From Bryobacterales bacterium (lineage in GTDB: Bacteria > Acidobacteriota > Terriglobia > Bryobacterales > Bryobacteraceae): 34,064 bases of DNA. The stretch lies in the NCBI GenBank assembly GCA_026954325.1, contig JAIXKK010000104.1:1-34064 (forward strand). Reading direction: 5' to 3'. Made by a program: the position numbers and the translations under genes. Within the stretch, counting starts at the first letter, position 1, and the number at the start of each line of letters is the position of its first letter. The notes beneath the pieces are model-generated. The model was not told the origin of the DNA and ran no database searches. It worked only from the letters and a program-made list of their open reading frames with translations. Below, piece after piece: positions 15,492 through 23,412 of this stretch.

Positions 15492-16886
15492 ATGCCTAAG
15501 AAGGTTTCTCCGTCTGATGCCCCCGGCCGTAAGGCTGACAACAATGATTTGACCCGCCGCGAGGCCGTGCAGGCAGCGGGAGCCGCCGTGACGGCGGCGG
15601 CACTGGTTGGCGCCGTGGAATTTCCGAGAATTCAGAAAGTAAGGGCCGCCAACAGCGTAGTGAACTACGCGGTGATTGGAACAGGCAGCCGCGGAACATA
15701 TCACCTGAAGCATTGGAAGAATATCGATAATTCACAGTGCATTGCCATCTGCGACATTAGCGATGAGGCCCTGAAGAAAGCCCTCCCCGAGGCGCCGGGC
15801 AAGCCGCAAACCTACAAAGACTACCGCGAAGTGCTGTCGCGCAAGGATATCGACGCGGTTCAGATTGCAACCCCGCTCTACACGCATTTCCCCATCACCA
15901 GGGATTCGCTGCTCGCCGGCAAGCACGTGTTTTGCGAAAAAAGCCTGGTGTTCAAGGCCGATGAGGTTCACGCGCTGCGTGCCTTGGTGGCCGAGCGGCC
16001 CAGGCAGGTCATGCAGGTGGGCTTGCAGCGCCGCTATAGCGAGTTTTACCAGACGGCAAAGCAGATGATCGCCAAGGGCATGATTGGCGACGTCACGCAC
16101 ATGTACGCCCAGTGGAACCGCAATCCCGGATGGGTGTTTAAGAAGACGGCGTGGCGGCTGTTCAAGGAATACTCGGGCGGGTTGACCGCGGAACTGGCTT
16201 CGCACCAGATCGACGTGGCGGACTGGATGTTCGGTGCGCATCCTGAGTTTGTCGTTGGGGTCGGCGGCATTGACTATTGGAAGGATGGCCGCACCGTTTA
16301 CGACAACATCCAACTTATCTTCAAGTACCCCAAGGGCCAGAAGCTGATGTACAGTTCGATCAGCACGAACAATCATCTCTCGATGTTCCAGGGCGAGCGG
16401 ACCGAGTTCGGCGAGCGGATCATGGGGACGCAGGGAACCATCGAAATCACGGTGGGCACGGACAACGAACCGGCCATCGGATTGTGGTATTACGAACCCG
16501 GTCCGAAGGTGGAGGCGGCGGCCAAAAAGAAAGAAGGCCCCGCGCCCGCCTCGGCTTCGCTGCTGAGTACGGGAAAAGGCGGGAGACCGCTTCCCATTCT
16601 GCTTGCCAAGGACCAGATCGGCGCCAATGACGGCTTCCTTTCGAAGGAGATGAAGTTCGCCCGCCGGTGGCTCTATTCGAAGGGCGTAATGATGCCGGAG
16701 GAGACGAAGAATCCGGTGGACGTGCAATTGGAGGAGTTCCTCGATTGCGTCCGCGCGGGGAAGCGGCCCAAGGCGGACATCGAAGTAGGGCTGGCGGATT
16801 CGACGGCGGTGATCCTCTCGAACATCGCGATGGACGAAGGCCGGCGCGTGTACATGGAAGAGATCGGGAAGATCGGCAAGGCGTAG
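15492..16886 (+). CDS. Tat-exported Gfo/Idh/MocA family oxidoreductase
   Basis: This is 464 residues from the ATG at 15492; an in-frame ATG at 15465 is further from gene-like sequence. The N-terminus carries a twin-arginine signal (LTRREAVQAAGAAVTAAALV), so the folded, cofactor-loaded enzyme is probably exported. The Rossmann domain starts with NYAVIGTGSRGTYHL, then ICDIS, and reaches the catalytic lysine K150 in HVFCEKSL; most relatives have EKP, here EKS. The C-terminal beta-sheet domain holds GGLTAELASHQIDVADWMFG, the usual D/H substrate-site segment. A ~25-residue Lys/Pro/Ala insert lies near 340-365. These enzymes oxidise or epimerise sugars and cyclitols with tightly bound NAD(P). It is the first of a run of co-directional genes; the next starts 32 bases after its stop and is a paralogue. 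Confidence 0.92.
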   Translation: MPKKVSPSDAPGRKADNNDLTRREAVQAAGAAVTAAALVGAVEFPRIQKVRAANSVVNYAVIGTGSRGTYHLKHWKNIDNSQCIAICDISDEALKKALPEAPGKPQTYKDYREVLSRKDIDAVQIATPLYTHFPITRDSLLAGKHVFCEKSLVFKADEVHALRALVAERPRQVMQVGLQRRYSEFYQTAKQMIAKGMIGDVTHMYAQWNRNPGWVFKKTAWRLFKEYSGGLTAELASHQIDVADWMFGAHPEFVVGVGGIDYWKDGRTVYDNIQLIFKYPKGQKLMYSSISTNNHLSMFQGERTEFGERIMGTQGTIEITVGTDNEPAIGLWYYEPGPKVEAAAKKKEGPAPASASLLSTGKGGRPLPILLAKDQIGANDGFLSKEMKFARRWLYSKGVMMPEETKNPVDVQLEEFLDCVRAGKRPKADIEVGLADSTAVILSNIAMDEGRRVYMEEIGKIGKA

Positions 16887-16918
16887 GCTTTCACCCCCGG
16901 GTGGTAAAATCCTGGTTG

Positions 16919-18202
16919 ATGCCTGACCAAAATCCGCGCAGAGATTTCCTGAAAGCGGCCTCGGCCGCGCTCACCACACAGATCTTTACCGGCAACCTGA
17001 AAGGAGCCAACGATACGGTGAACGCGGCCTTCATCGGCATGGGCCGCATGGGCCGGGCGAATCTCGGGTTCGCCATGAAGCAGGACGGGGTCAACGTCAC
17101 TCACGTCTGCGACGTCTACAAGCCCAACCTGGATCTGGCTGTGGACATGACCCGCGGGAAGGCGAAAGGCGTGCGCGATTTCCGCGAAATCCTGGCGGAC
17201 AAGAGCATTGACATCGTCTGCATCGCCACTCCTGACCACTGGCATGCCTATATGACGGTGGAAGCCTGCAAGGCGGGCAAGGACGTATATGTCGAGAAGC
17301 CCGTCTGCGTGGTGATCGATGAGGGCAAGAAGATGGTGGAGGCCGCGCGGAAGTACAAGCGGGTGGTGCAGGCGGGCACGATGCAGCGTTCGGGGATCCA
17401 TTTCCAACAGGCGGCCGGGATCGTGCGGTCAGGCAAACTGGGCGATGTCACCATGGTGCACACATGGAATGTCGGGCTGATGGATGTCGAGGGCATCGGC
17501 AATCCGCCGGACACGCAGCCGCCGGCGGATCTCGATTGGGACATGTGGCTGGGACCCGCGCCGAAACGCCCGTTCAACGCCAACCGCTTCGGCGTCGATC
17601 CGAAAGCCTTTAGCCATTTTCGCTGGTTTTGGGATTATGCCGGGGGCATGATGACGGACTGGGGCGTGCACTGGCTGGACATTGTGCAGATGGCGTTCGA
17701 TGAGAAGATGCCCGCGTCGATTGCCTGCGTGGGCGGGAAATTCCGGCTGAAGGACAACCGGGAGACACCGGACACGATCCACGCATCGTACGAGTATCCG
17801 GGGTTCTGCGGTACGTATGAGAACCGCTACGGGAACGCGCAATCGATGTTCGACAAGAACGGCGGAATCCTGTTTTTCGGCGACAAAGGGACGCTGTTCG
17901 TGGACCGCGGCGAGTACCGGGTGATTCCGGAAAAGGGATCGGATCTCAAGGAAGAAATAGTGAAGTCGTCGAACAACAGCAACATGGCGCACTGGGCGAA
18001 TTTTCTCGAGTGCGTGCGCACGCGGCAGCGGCCGGTTTCCGACATCGAGAAGTGCTACCGCTCGACGGCGACGTGCCTGCTGGCGAATATCGCGCTCCGC
18101 GGCAGGCTGCGGCTCGATTGGGACGGGGAAACCATCAAGCAGCCCGAAGCGCGTAAATTCATGACGCGCGAATACCGCAAACCGTGGAAACTGGTGGTAT
18201 GA
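16919..18202 (+). CDS. Second Tat-exported Gfo/Idh/MocA family oxidoreductase
   Basis: This is 427 residues from the ATG at 16919. The twin-arginine signal is short and begins almost at once ([19 protein letters not shown]). The dinucleotide fold has [15 protein letters not shown] and CDVYKP; the catalytic lysine is K127 in VYVEKPVCV, preceded by [13 protein letters not shown], the usual DHWH stretch. The substrate side includes [19 protein letters not shown] with D and H expected at the active site. It is typical of the soil-bacterial Gfo/Idh group that accompanies sugar isomerases. The first copy differs at EKS/EKP and carries an insert, so the two are unlikely to be redundant; they may act in sequence on an exported sugar (inference). 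Its stop overlaps the next start (ATGA). Confidence 0.93.
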   Translation: MPDQNPRRDFLKAASAALTTQIFTGNLKGANDTVNAAFIGMGRMGRANLGFAMKQDGVNVTHVCDVYKPNLDLAVDMTRGKAKGVRDFREILADKSIDIVCIATPDHWHAYMTVEACKAGKDVYVEKPVCVVIDEGKKMVEAARKYKRVVQAGTMQRSGIHFQQAAGIVRSGKLGDVTMVHTWNVGLMDVEGIGNPPDTQPPADLDWDMWLGPAPKRPFNANRFGVDPKAFSHFRWFWDYAGGMMTDWGVHWLDIVQMAFDEKMPASIACVGGKFRLKDNRETPDTIHASYEYPGFCGTYENRYGNAQSMFDKNGGILFFGDKGTLFVDRGEYRVIPEKGSDLKEEIVKSSNNSNMAHWANFLECVRTRQRPVSDIEKCYRSTATCLLANIALRGRLRLDWDGETIKQPEARKFMTREYRKPWKLVV

Positions 18203-18612
18203 AGGCGCACACGGAGTATCTGACCTTCCGCACGGAAAAGCACCGGGAATACATCAACATTACGGACAAAGTGAACGCCGCGTTGAAGAAGAGCGGGATT
18301 CAGGAGGGGATGATCCTGGTCTCGGCGATGCACATCACCGCGGGGGTGTGGGTGAACGACGCCGAGGACGGGCTGCTCGCCGATATCGATGAATGGCTGG
18401 AGCGCCTGGCGCCGTACAAGAGGAACTACCAGCACCACGCCACGGGCGAGGATAACGGAGATTCCCACTTGAAAAGCCTGCTGGTTCATCACCAGGTGAT
18501 GGTTCCTGTAACTGCCGGCAAGCTCGATTTGGGGCCGTGGCAGCAGATCTACTACGCGGAGTTCGACGGGCAGCGCCCGAAACGCGTCATTATTAAAGCG
18601 ATGGGCGAATAA
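18199..18612 (+). CDS. yjbQ: YjbQ family protein (UPF0047)
   Basis: This is 137 residues from the ATG at 18199, which overlaps the preceding stop by 4 bases; an in-frame GTG at 18184 would add five residues. The full UPF0047 signature is present: [30 protein letters not shown] and [17 protein letters not shown], with histidines that form the conserved pocket. The length matches the family (130-140). The Escherichia coli relative has weak thiamine-phosphate synthase activity, but the physiological role is unsettled. Its place between two sugar oxidoreductases and an exported DUF4139 protein does not fit thiamine synthesis, and no other thiamine gene is in view. Confidence 0.93.
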   Translation: MKAHTEYLTFRTEKHREYINITDKVNAALKKSGIQEGMILVSAMHITAGVWVNDAEDGLLADIDEWLERLAPYKRNYQHHATGEDNGDSHLKSLLVHHQVMVPVTAGKLDLGPWQQIYYAEFDGQRPKRVIIKAMGE

Positions 18613-18640
18613 AGAACGCCCCAAGGGAAGGACGCGACTC

Positions 18641-20617
18641 ATGAGGAAACTGCTGATCGCGGCGGCGTCTGTTTGTGCGTGTCTGGCGGCCGATCTGCCG
18701 GTGCGCACGGTGATTCTCTACAAGAACGGGGTAGGCTATTTCGAGCGCGGGGGCGAGTTGAGAGCAGGTGAATCCGCGCGGCTCGATTTCAACGCGTCTG
18801 ACATGAATGACGTGTTGAAGTCGCTTACCATTGAAGATAAAGGCGGCGCGAAAATCACCGGGCTGCGCTACGACGCGAGCGAACCGCTCGCCAAGCGGTT
18901 GGAGGACTATCCGTTTCAATTGGGCGACCAGCAGCCGCTGAGCCTGTTTCTGGACCAGTTGAAAGGGGCGCGGCTTGAAATCCGCGCGGGGGCCGGGGAA
19001 CCGGTGGTGGGGTCGATCTTCAGTTCCGGCATCGTCATGATGGGAGAGAAGGCCCGGCAGAAGCAGGTGCTGACGCTGCTGCTCGATTCCGGCGACTTGC
19101 GGTCGTATGATCTGGCGGCCATCAACGAAGTGAGGCTCGCCGATGAGGCGCTGCAGCGCCAGCTCAAGGCCTACCTGGCGACGCTGGCGGTGGCGCGGTC
19201 GAAGGAAAAGCGCAGCGTCTACATCGATTCCTCCGACGCCCGGGCGCGGCAGATCGCGGCCGGCTATATGATCCCGGCGCCGGTGTGGAAATCGAGTTAC
19301 CGGCTGGTGTGGAACGCGGCGGCAGCGGTGCTGGAGGGATGGGCGATTGTGGACAATACCACCGGCGAGGACTGGACGAAGGTGAATCTGTCTCTGGTTT
19401 CCGGCCGGCCGATTTCCTTTGTCAGTAATTTGTATGAGCCGAAGTATGTGACCCGGCCGGTGTTGGAGTTGGCGGAAAACCGCGCCGTGGCGCCCGTGGT
19501 GGATACGGGAGTGGTGGCGGCGGAGCCGGCGGCGAAGGCGGGTTTGGCCGGGCCGAGGCGGATGATGGAAATGACTGCCCAGACGATGTCGGTAATCGCC
19601 GCCGAACCTCTGCGCAGCGAGATGACGAGCACTGTAGCCGTGGAAGCGAGGGGGCGCGAATTAGGCGACCTCTTCGAATATCACTTCCCGGCGGCCGTCA
19701 CTGTTCCCAAGGGACAGTCCGCGATGCTGCCGTTTCTGCAACAAAAAATCGATGCGCGGAAGCTGCTGATCTATTCCAACCGGTCGCTCGAAAATCCGAT
19801 GACCGCCTCCGAAATTACGAACAGCAGCGGAAAGACGCTGGATGGCGGACCGATAACGGTCTACGAAGGCGGCGCCTACGCGGGAGAGGCTCTGATGCAG
19901 ACGGTGAAGGCTGGGGACAAGCGCCTGATCACGTACGGGGTCGATCTGGGAACGCGAATCACGACGGCGCTCGATTCGTCGCGGAGCCTGGTGCGCGAAA
20001 TCCACGCCGGAAGGGGAATATTGACGCTGAAAACCGCGATGGAGGAAACGCTCACCTACACCATCAGGAACGTGGACGCGAAAGCGAAGACGCTGATCAT
20101 CGAGCACCCCATCCGCCCACAATACAAGCTGCTCGATGTGAAGCCGGTCGAAACCACGGCCACGGCTTACCGCTTCGAAGTGAAACTGGCGCCGGACGGA
20201 ACGGAGAAGTTCCCTGTTCGCGAAGAACGGGTCTACGACCAGGGACTGAGCATCACCAGCCTCACCCCGGACCAACTGCTTGTCTACATCCGGAATAAAG
20301 CGCTGACGGCGGAAGGGCGGCGGCAACTGGAGGCGATCGCCGCCGGGAAGCGCCAGATCGCGCAGACGGACCGGGCGGCGCGGGAGCAGGAGCAGGAGAT
20401 CAATGACCTGGTGCGGGATCAGGACCGTATCCGGCAGAATCTCTCGAGCTTGAACAACGTCGCGGGCCAGACCGAGCAGGTGAACAAATACGCCCGCCAG
20501 CTTGCCGAACAGGAGGGAAAGCTGGCCGGGATGCGCGACGGGTTGAGCGAGTTGCGCAAGCAGAAGTCCTCGCGGGAACAGGAGTTGAATTCTCTAATTG
20601 AGAAGATGGAATTTTGA
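18641..20617 (+). CDS. Secreted DUF4139 domain protein with C-terminal coiled coil
   Basis: This is 658 residues from the ATG at 18641, with a GGAAGG ribosome binding site 9 bases upstream. The signal peptide is MRKLLIAAASVCACLAAD. The mature protein opens with VRTVILYKNGVGYFERGGEL, the typical N-terminal strand of DUF4139 proteins. The beta-rich region (~200-530) contains YMIPAPVWKSSYRLVW and ATVLEGWAIVDNTTGEDW-like segments, the core DUF4139 motif. The last ~110 residues (540-655) are a long charged helical stretch rich in Gln, Arg and Glu, predicted to be a coiled coil. Its function is unknown; related proteins have been linked to mucoidy and envelope phenotypes. The next gene overlaps its stop by 4 bases. 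Confidence 0.88.
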   Translation: MRKLLIAAASVCACLAADLPVRTVILYKNGVGYFERGGELRAGESARLDFNASDMNDVLKSLTIEDKGGAKITGLRYDASEPLAKRLEDYPFQLGDQQPLSLFLDQLKGARLEIRAGAGEPVVGSIFSSGIVMMGEKARQKQVLTLLLDSGDLRSYDLAAINEVRLADEALQRQLKAYLATLAVARSKEKRSVYIDSSDARARQIAAGYMIPAPVWKSSYRLVWNAAAAVLEGWAIVDNTTGEDWTKVNLSLVSGRPISFVSNLYEPKYVTRPVLELAENRAVAPVVDTGVVAAEPAAKAGLAGPRRMMEMTAQTMSVIAAEPLRSEMTSTVAVEARGRELGDLFEYHFPAAVTVPKGQSAMLPFLQQKIDARKLLIYSNRSLENPMTASEITNSSGKTLDGGPITVYEGGAYAGEALMQTVKAGDKRLITYGVDLGTRITTALDSSRSLVREIHAGRGILTLKTAMEETLTYTIRNVDAKAKTLIIEHPIRPQYKLLDVKPVETTATAYRFEVKLAPDGTEKFPVREERVYDQGLSITSLTPDQLLVYIRNKALTAEGRRQLEAIAAGKRQIAQTDRAAREQEQEINDLVRDQDRIRQNLSSLNNVAGQTEQVNKYARQLAEQEGKLAGMRDGLSELRKQKSSREQELNSLIEKMEF

Positions 20618-21576
20618 ACCTCGCACTGATTGGATACGGCAACGTAGGCAAGGCATTTGCGCGCCTGCTCGCGCGGAAGCATGCGCAATTTCCCTTTCGT
20701 ATCGTGGGCGTTCATACCGCGCGGCACGGCACGGCGATGGATGCGCGCGGGCTCGATGTCGATCCGTCCTTCGGGCCGTCCGCGGCCTCGATTGACGAGT
20801 TTCTGGACCGTTCGGGAGCGGAGGTGGTATTCGAACTGACGCCGCTCAATCCCTCCACGGGTGAACCGGCGATGAGCCACATCCGCGCGGCGTTTGCGCG
20901 CAGCATGCACGTGGTGACGGCAAACAAGGGCCCGGTGGCTCATGCCTATGCCGGCCTTCGGGATGAGGCGCTGCGCGCCGGCGTTCAATTCCGGTTCGAA
21001 TCGACGGTGATGGACGGGGCGCCCGTGTTCAACCTCGTCCGTGAGACGCTGCCTGGGGTGGAGATACTGGGCTTCGCGGGAGTGCTGAATTCCACGACGA
21101 ACATCGTGCTCGAGGCGATGGAGGCGGGCAGGACCCTCGAGGAGGGCGTGGAGACGGCGCGCCGCCTGGGGATCGCCGAGACCGATGTCAGCTACGACCT
21201 GGACGGCTGGGATGCGGCGGCGAAGACGGCTGCCCTCGCCAATGTGCTGATGGACGGGCGGGTGACGCCGCTCGACGTGGAGACGCGGGGTATCCGGCGG
21301 CAGACACCGGAGAAACTGGCGGAGTTGAAGGCGAAGGGCAAGACGGTGCGCCTGGTGAGCCGGACGCATCGGGGCAAGGAGGGATTGAAGATGCGGGTCC
21401 GGGCGGAAGTGCTGGATGCCGCGGATACGCTGGCGGCGGCGCGAGGCACGTCGAGTTTCCTTCTGCTCGAGACGGATCTGATGGGCACGCTGGGAGTGTT
21501 TGAAAACAACCCTGGAGTGGAGCAGACGGCGTACGGGCTGTTCAGCGACCTGGTGGATATTGCGCGGGTGATCTGA
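20614..21576 (+). CDS. hom: Homoserine dehydrogenase (short form, no ACT domain)
   Basis: This catalyses the NAD(P)H-dependent reduction of aspartate semialdehyde to homoserine in threonine and methionine synthesis. The 320-residue protein begins with a TTG that overlaps the upstream stop (TTGA). The nucleotide loop is ALIGYGNVGKAFARLL at residues 4-19; K105 in VTANKGPV matches the family's conserved lysine. The segment DLDGWDAAAKTAALA supplies D200 and K204 at the catalytic positions. It stops after the catalytic domain; the C-terminal ACT regulatory domain of many bacterial enzymes is absent, so it would lack that threonine feedback. A homoserine dehydrogenase inside a run of sugar-enzyme genes is unexpected. 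Confidence 0.92.
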   Translation: MNLALIGYGNVGKAFARLLARKHAQFPFRIVGVHTARHGTAMDARGLDVDPSFGPSAASIDEFLDRSGAEVVFELTPLNPSTGEPAMSHIRAAFARSMHVVTANKGPVAHAYAGLRDEALRAGVQFRFESTVMDGAPVFNLVRETLPGVEILGFAGVLNSTTNIVLEAMEAGRTLEEGVETARRLGIAETDVSYDLDGWDAAAKTAALANVLMDGRVTPLDVETRGIRRQTPEKLAELKAKGKTVRLVSRTHRGKEGLKMRVRAEVLDAADTLAAARGTSSFLLLETDLMGTLGVFENNPGVEQTAYGLFSDLVDIARVI

Positions 21577-21591
21577 CACCGCGTGACTGGC

Positions 21592-21762
21592 ATGAAGCAT
21601 CCGGCAACCGCGGACAAGACCGGCTCACTCCTGGAAACCTCGGGCGCCGGCATGAGGGCCGGCCCCACGAGCCGGGAGACGGGAGTTGCGTGGGGCGGGT
21701 TTGAACGGGAGGGATTTCACGGCGAAGTGGAATTCAAGGAGATCGCCCGGAGGAGACGATGA
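21592..21762 (+). CDS. Possible 56-residue small ORF (weak)
   Basis: The open frame starts at the ATG at 21592 and its TGA overlaps the next gene's ATG (ATGA), the same coupling seen elsewhere in this operon. It would fill an otherwise 182-base gap. Against it, there is no Shine-Dalgarno, the product (Gly/Arg/Glu-rich, ending RRRR) resembles no family I know, and a GC-rich spacer of this size often stays open by chance. It also contains an inverted repeat (GCCGGC-ATGAGG-GCCGGC), which could instead be a weak attenuator. Alternatively this is just a leader for the enolase-superfamily gene. Confidence 0.2.
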   Translation: MKHPATADKTGSLLETSGAGMRAGPTSRETGVAWGGFEREGFHGEVEFKEIARRRR

Positions 21763-22925
21763 AGATTGCACGGCTTGAATTTATTCCCATCAGCATTGCC
21801 TACACGCACCGGGAGGTCAGTTCCCGGATCAATCGGGACGGGGTCACCGATGTCATCGTGAAGGCGTACACGGACGATGGGCTGATTGGGTGGGGGGAAA
21901 GTTGCAGCGGGGCGAATGTCGAATCGGTGCTCGAAACGCTGCGAGGGATGGCGCCGTTTGTGATAGGACGCAATCCGTGGGAAAGCGAGGCGATCCGCGC
22001 GGAATTGTGGCGGCGCGGCATCTGGTTATGGAGGCAGCCCACGGCTTGCTTCGCTTATCCGGGAATTGACATGGCGCTGTGGGATATTTGCGGCAAGGCC
22101 TGTGGCCAGCCTCTTTACAATCTGTTTGGGGGCAAGGTGCGCGACAGCGCCAATTACTTCTATTACCTCTCGCAAGGGCCGCTGGAACGGCTTGCGGCGG
22201 ATTGCAGAGAAGGAATTTCCCGCGGATTTCACGTGTTCTACCTCAAGGTGGGCATCGATGTTGCGGCCGAGTTGGAGATGGTGCGGACGGTGCGGGAGAT
22301 CATCGGGCCGGATCGGAAGATCCGGCTGGACGCCAATGGGGCCTGGACGGTGAACGAAGCGCTGCGGAACCTGGCGCTGCTTGACCGGTACCGGATCGAC
22401 TTCATCGAGCAACCCGTGAGCCAGGATCCGGCGAGCAATATGATGGAGGTGCGGTCGCGGTCGGCCGTGGCGCTGTCGGCGAATGAGGGGTTGTGGACAG
22501 CGGCCGATGCGTACCGGCAGATGACTTCGCGGACGGCCGATGTGTACTGTTTCAGCCCTTACTTCACGGGGTCGCTGGCGCAGTTCCAGCGGCTTGCGCG
22601 CGTGGCGGAACTCGAGGGGTTGCGCGTGTGCAAGCATACGCACGGCGAGTTGGGGATCACGGCTGCGGCGGCCCATCACATCTTGTTGACTCTGCCGAAT
22701 ATTGTCGATGGGAACCAGCAGACGGCGCACATGATGGCGGACGATATTCTGAACACGGCGGTCCCTATTGCCGGTGGGGCGAACTGGGGGGTGCCGGCAG
22801 GGAGCGGGTTGGGCATTGAGGTGGATGAGGACAAGGTCGCCCGGTATCACGAGGAGTACCGGCAAAGAGGACAGTTCGTACCGTATGATCCGAAATTAGT
22901 GGGAACGGCTCTGTATAGAACGTAG
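21759..22925 (+). CDS. Enolase-superfamily enzyme (mandelate racemase/muconate lactonizing group)
   Basis: This is 388 residues with a strong GGAGGAG site just upstream of the ATG at 21759. An N-terminal capping domain (1-~125) precedes a TIM barrel. The three metal ligands are at the usual 26-residue spacing: D191 (RLDANGAW), E217 (FIEQPV) and E243 (SANEGLW). The second-strand lysine is K163 in FYLKVG, but the partner position of the usual KxK motif is tyrosine (Y161). On the opposite face, KHTHGELG supplies H295, with D261 (TADVYCF) a candidate dyad partner. Together this suggests an acid-sugar dehydratase or racemase rather than a muconate cycloisomerase, but I cannot name the substrate. 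It is in the run that starts with two Gfo/Idh enzymes. Confidence 0.88.
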   Translation: MKIARLEFIPISIAYTHREVSSRINRDGVTDVIVKAYTDDGLIGWGESCSGANVESVLETLRGMAPFVIGRNPWESEAIRAELWRRGIWLWRQPTACFAYPGIDMALWDICGKACGQPLYNLFGGKVRDSANYFYYLSQGPLERLAADCREGISRGFHVFYLKVGIDVAAELEMVRTVREIIGPDRKIRLDANGAWTVNEALRNLALLDRYRIDFIEQPVSQDPASNMMEVRSRSAVALSANEGLWTAADAYRQMTSRTADVYCFSPYFTGSLAQFQRLARVAELEGLRVCKHTHGELGITAAAAHHILLTLPNIVDGNQQTAHMMADDILNTAVPIAGGANWGVPAGSGLGIEVDEDKVARYHEEYRQRGQFVPYDPKLVGTALYRT

Positions 22926-22971
22926 CGGCTTGCCGTTGCGCCAGATCGTGAGCCAACAGAGGAGGTTATGT

Positions 22972-23412
22972 ATGGACCAGTTGGAACACAACAAAACTAT
23001 CGTGAGACGATTTGTGGACGCCTCGAACAGCCGTGACCTTCTGGCATTGGAAGAAGTGCTTGCGCCGGATGTAGTCCGCCACTGCCAGGCAACTCCGGAA
23101 GTGAGCGTGCGAAGCTGTGCGGATTTCACGCGGTTCTTGCAGGAGGATTGGGCGGCGATTCCCGATTCGCGCATCACCATGCGGCACTTGGTTGCCGAGG
23201 GGGATATGGTTGGCGTCTTTGCGCAGTATGTGGGCACACAGACCGGACAGTGGGGACCCTTCCCGCCGTCCGGGAAACGCCTGGAACTCGACCTGAGCGG
23301 CATGTTTCGCATCCTTGATGGGAAGATTGCCGAAGTGTGGGTTATTTGGGATAACCTTACAGGGCTGCAACAGCTTGGCCATCTTTCCGTCCCGGAGACG
23401 AGCAGTTCGTAA
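22972..23412 (+). CDS. SnoaL-like/ester cyclase-type protein
   Basis: This is 146 residues from the ATG at 22972, preceded by GAGGAGG at 22959-22965. The sequence follows the SnoaL/NTF2-like alpha+beta cone: NKTIVRRFVDASNSRDLLAL (helix 1), EVLAPDVVRHC, FLQEDWAAIPDSRITM, EGDMVGVFAQYVGTQTG, SGMFRILDGKIAEVWVIWDN. This includes the conserved D in the DGKI-x-E-x-W strand. Family members act on aromatic polyketides, detoxify small esters or have unknown roles. It follows the enolase-superfamily gene by 46 bases and may be the last member of the operon. Its final 56 bases overlap the convergent regulator gene. The substrate is unknown. Confidence 0.85.
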   Translation: MDQLEHNKTIVRRFVDASNSRDLLALEEVLAPDVVRHCQATPEVSVRSCADFTRFLQEDWAAIPDSRITMRHLVAEGDMVGVFAQYVGTQTGQWGPFPPSGKRLELDLSGMFRILDGKIAEVWVIWDNLTGLQQLGHLSVPETSSS

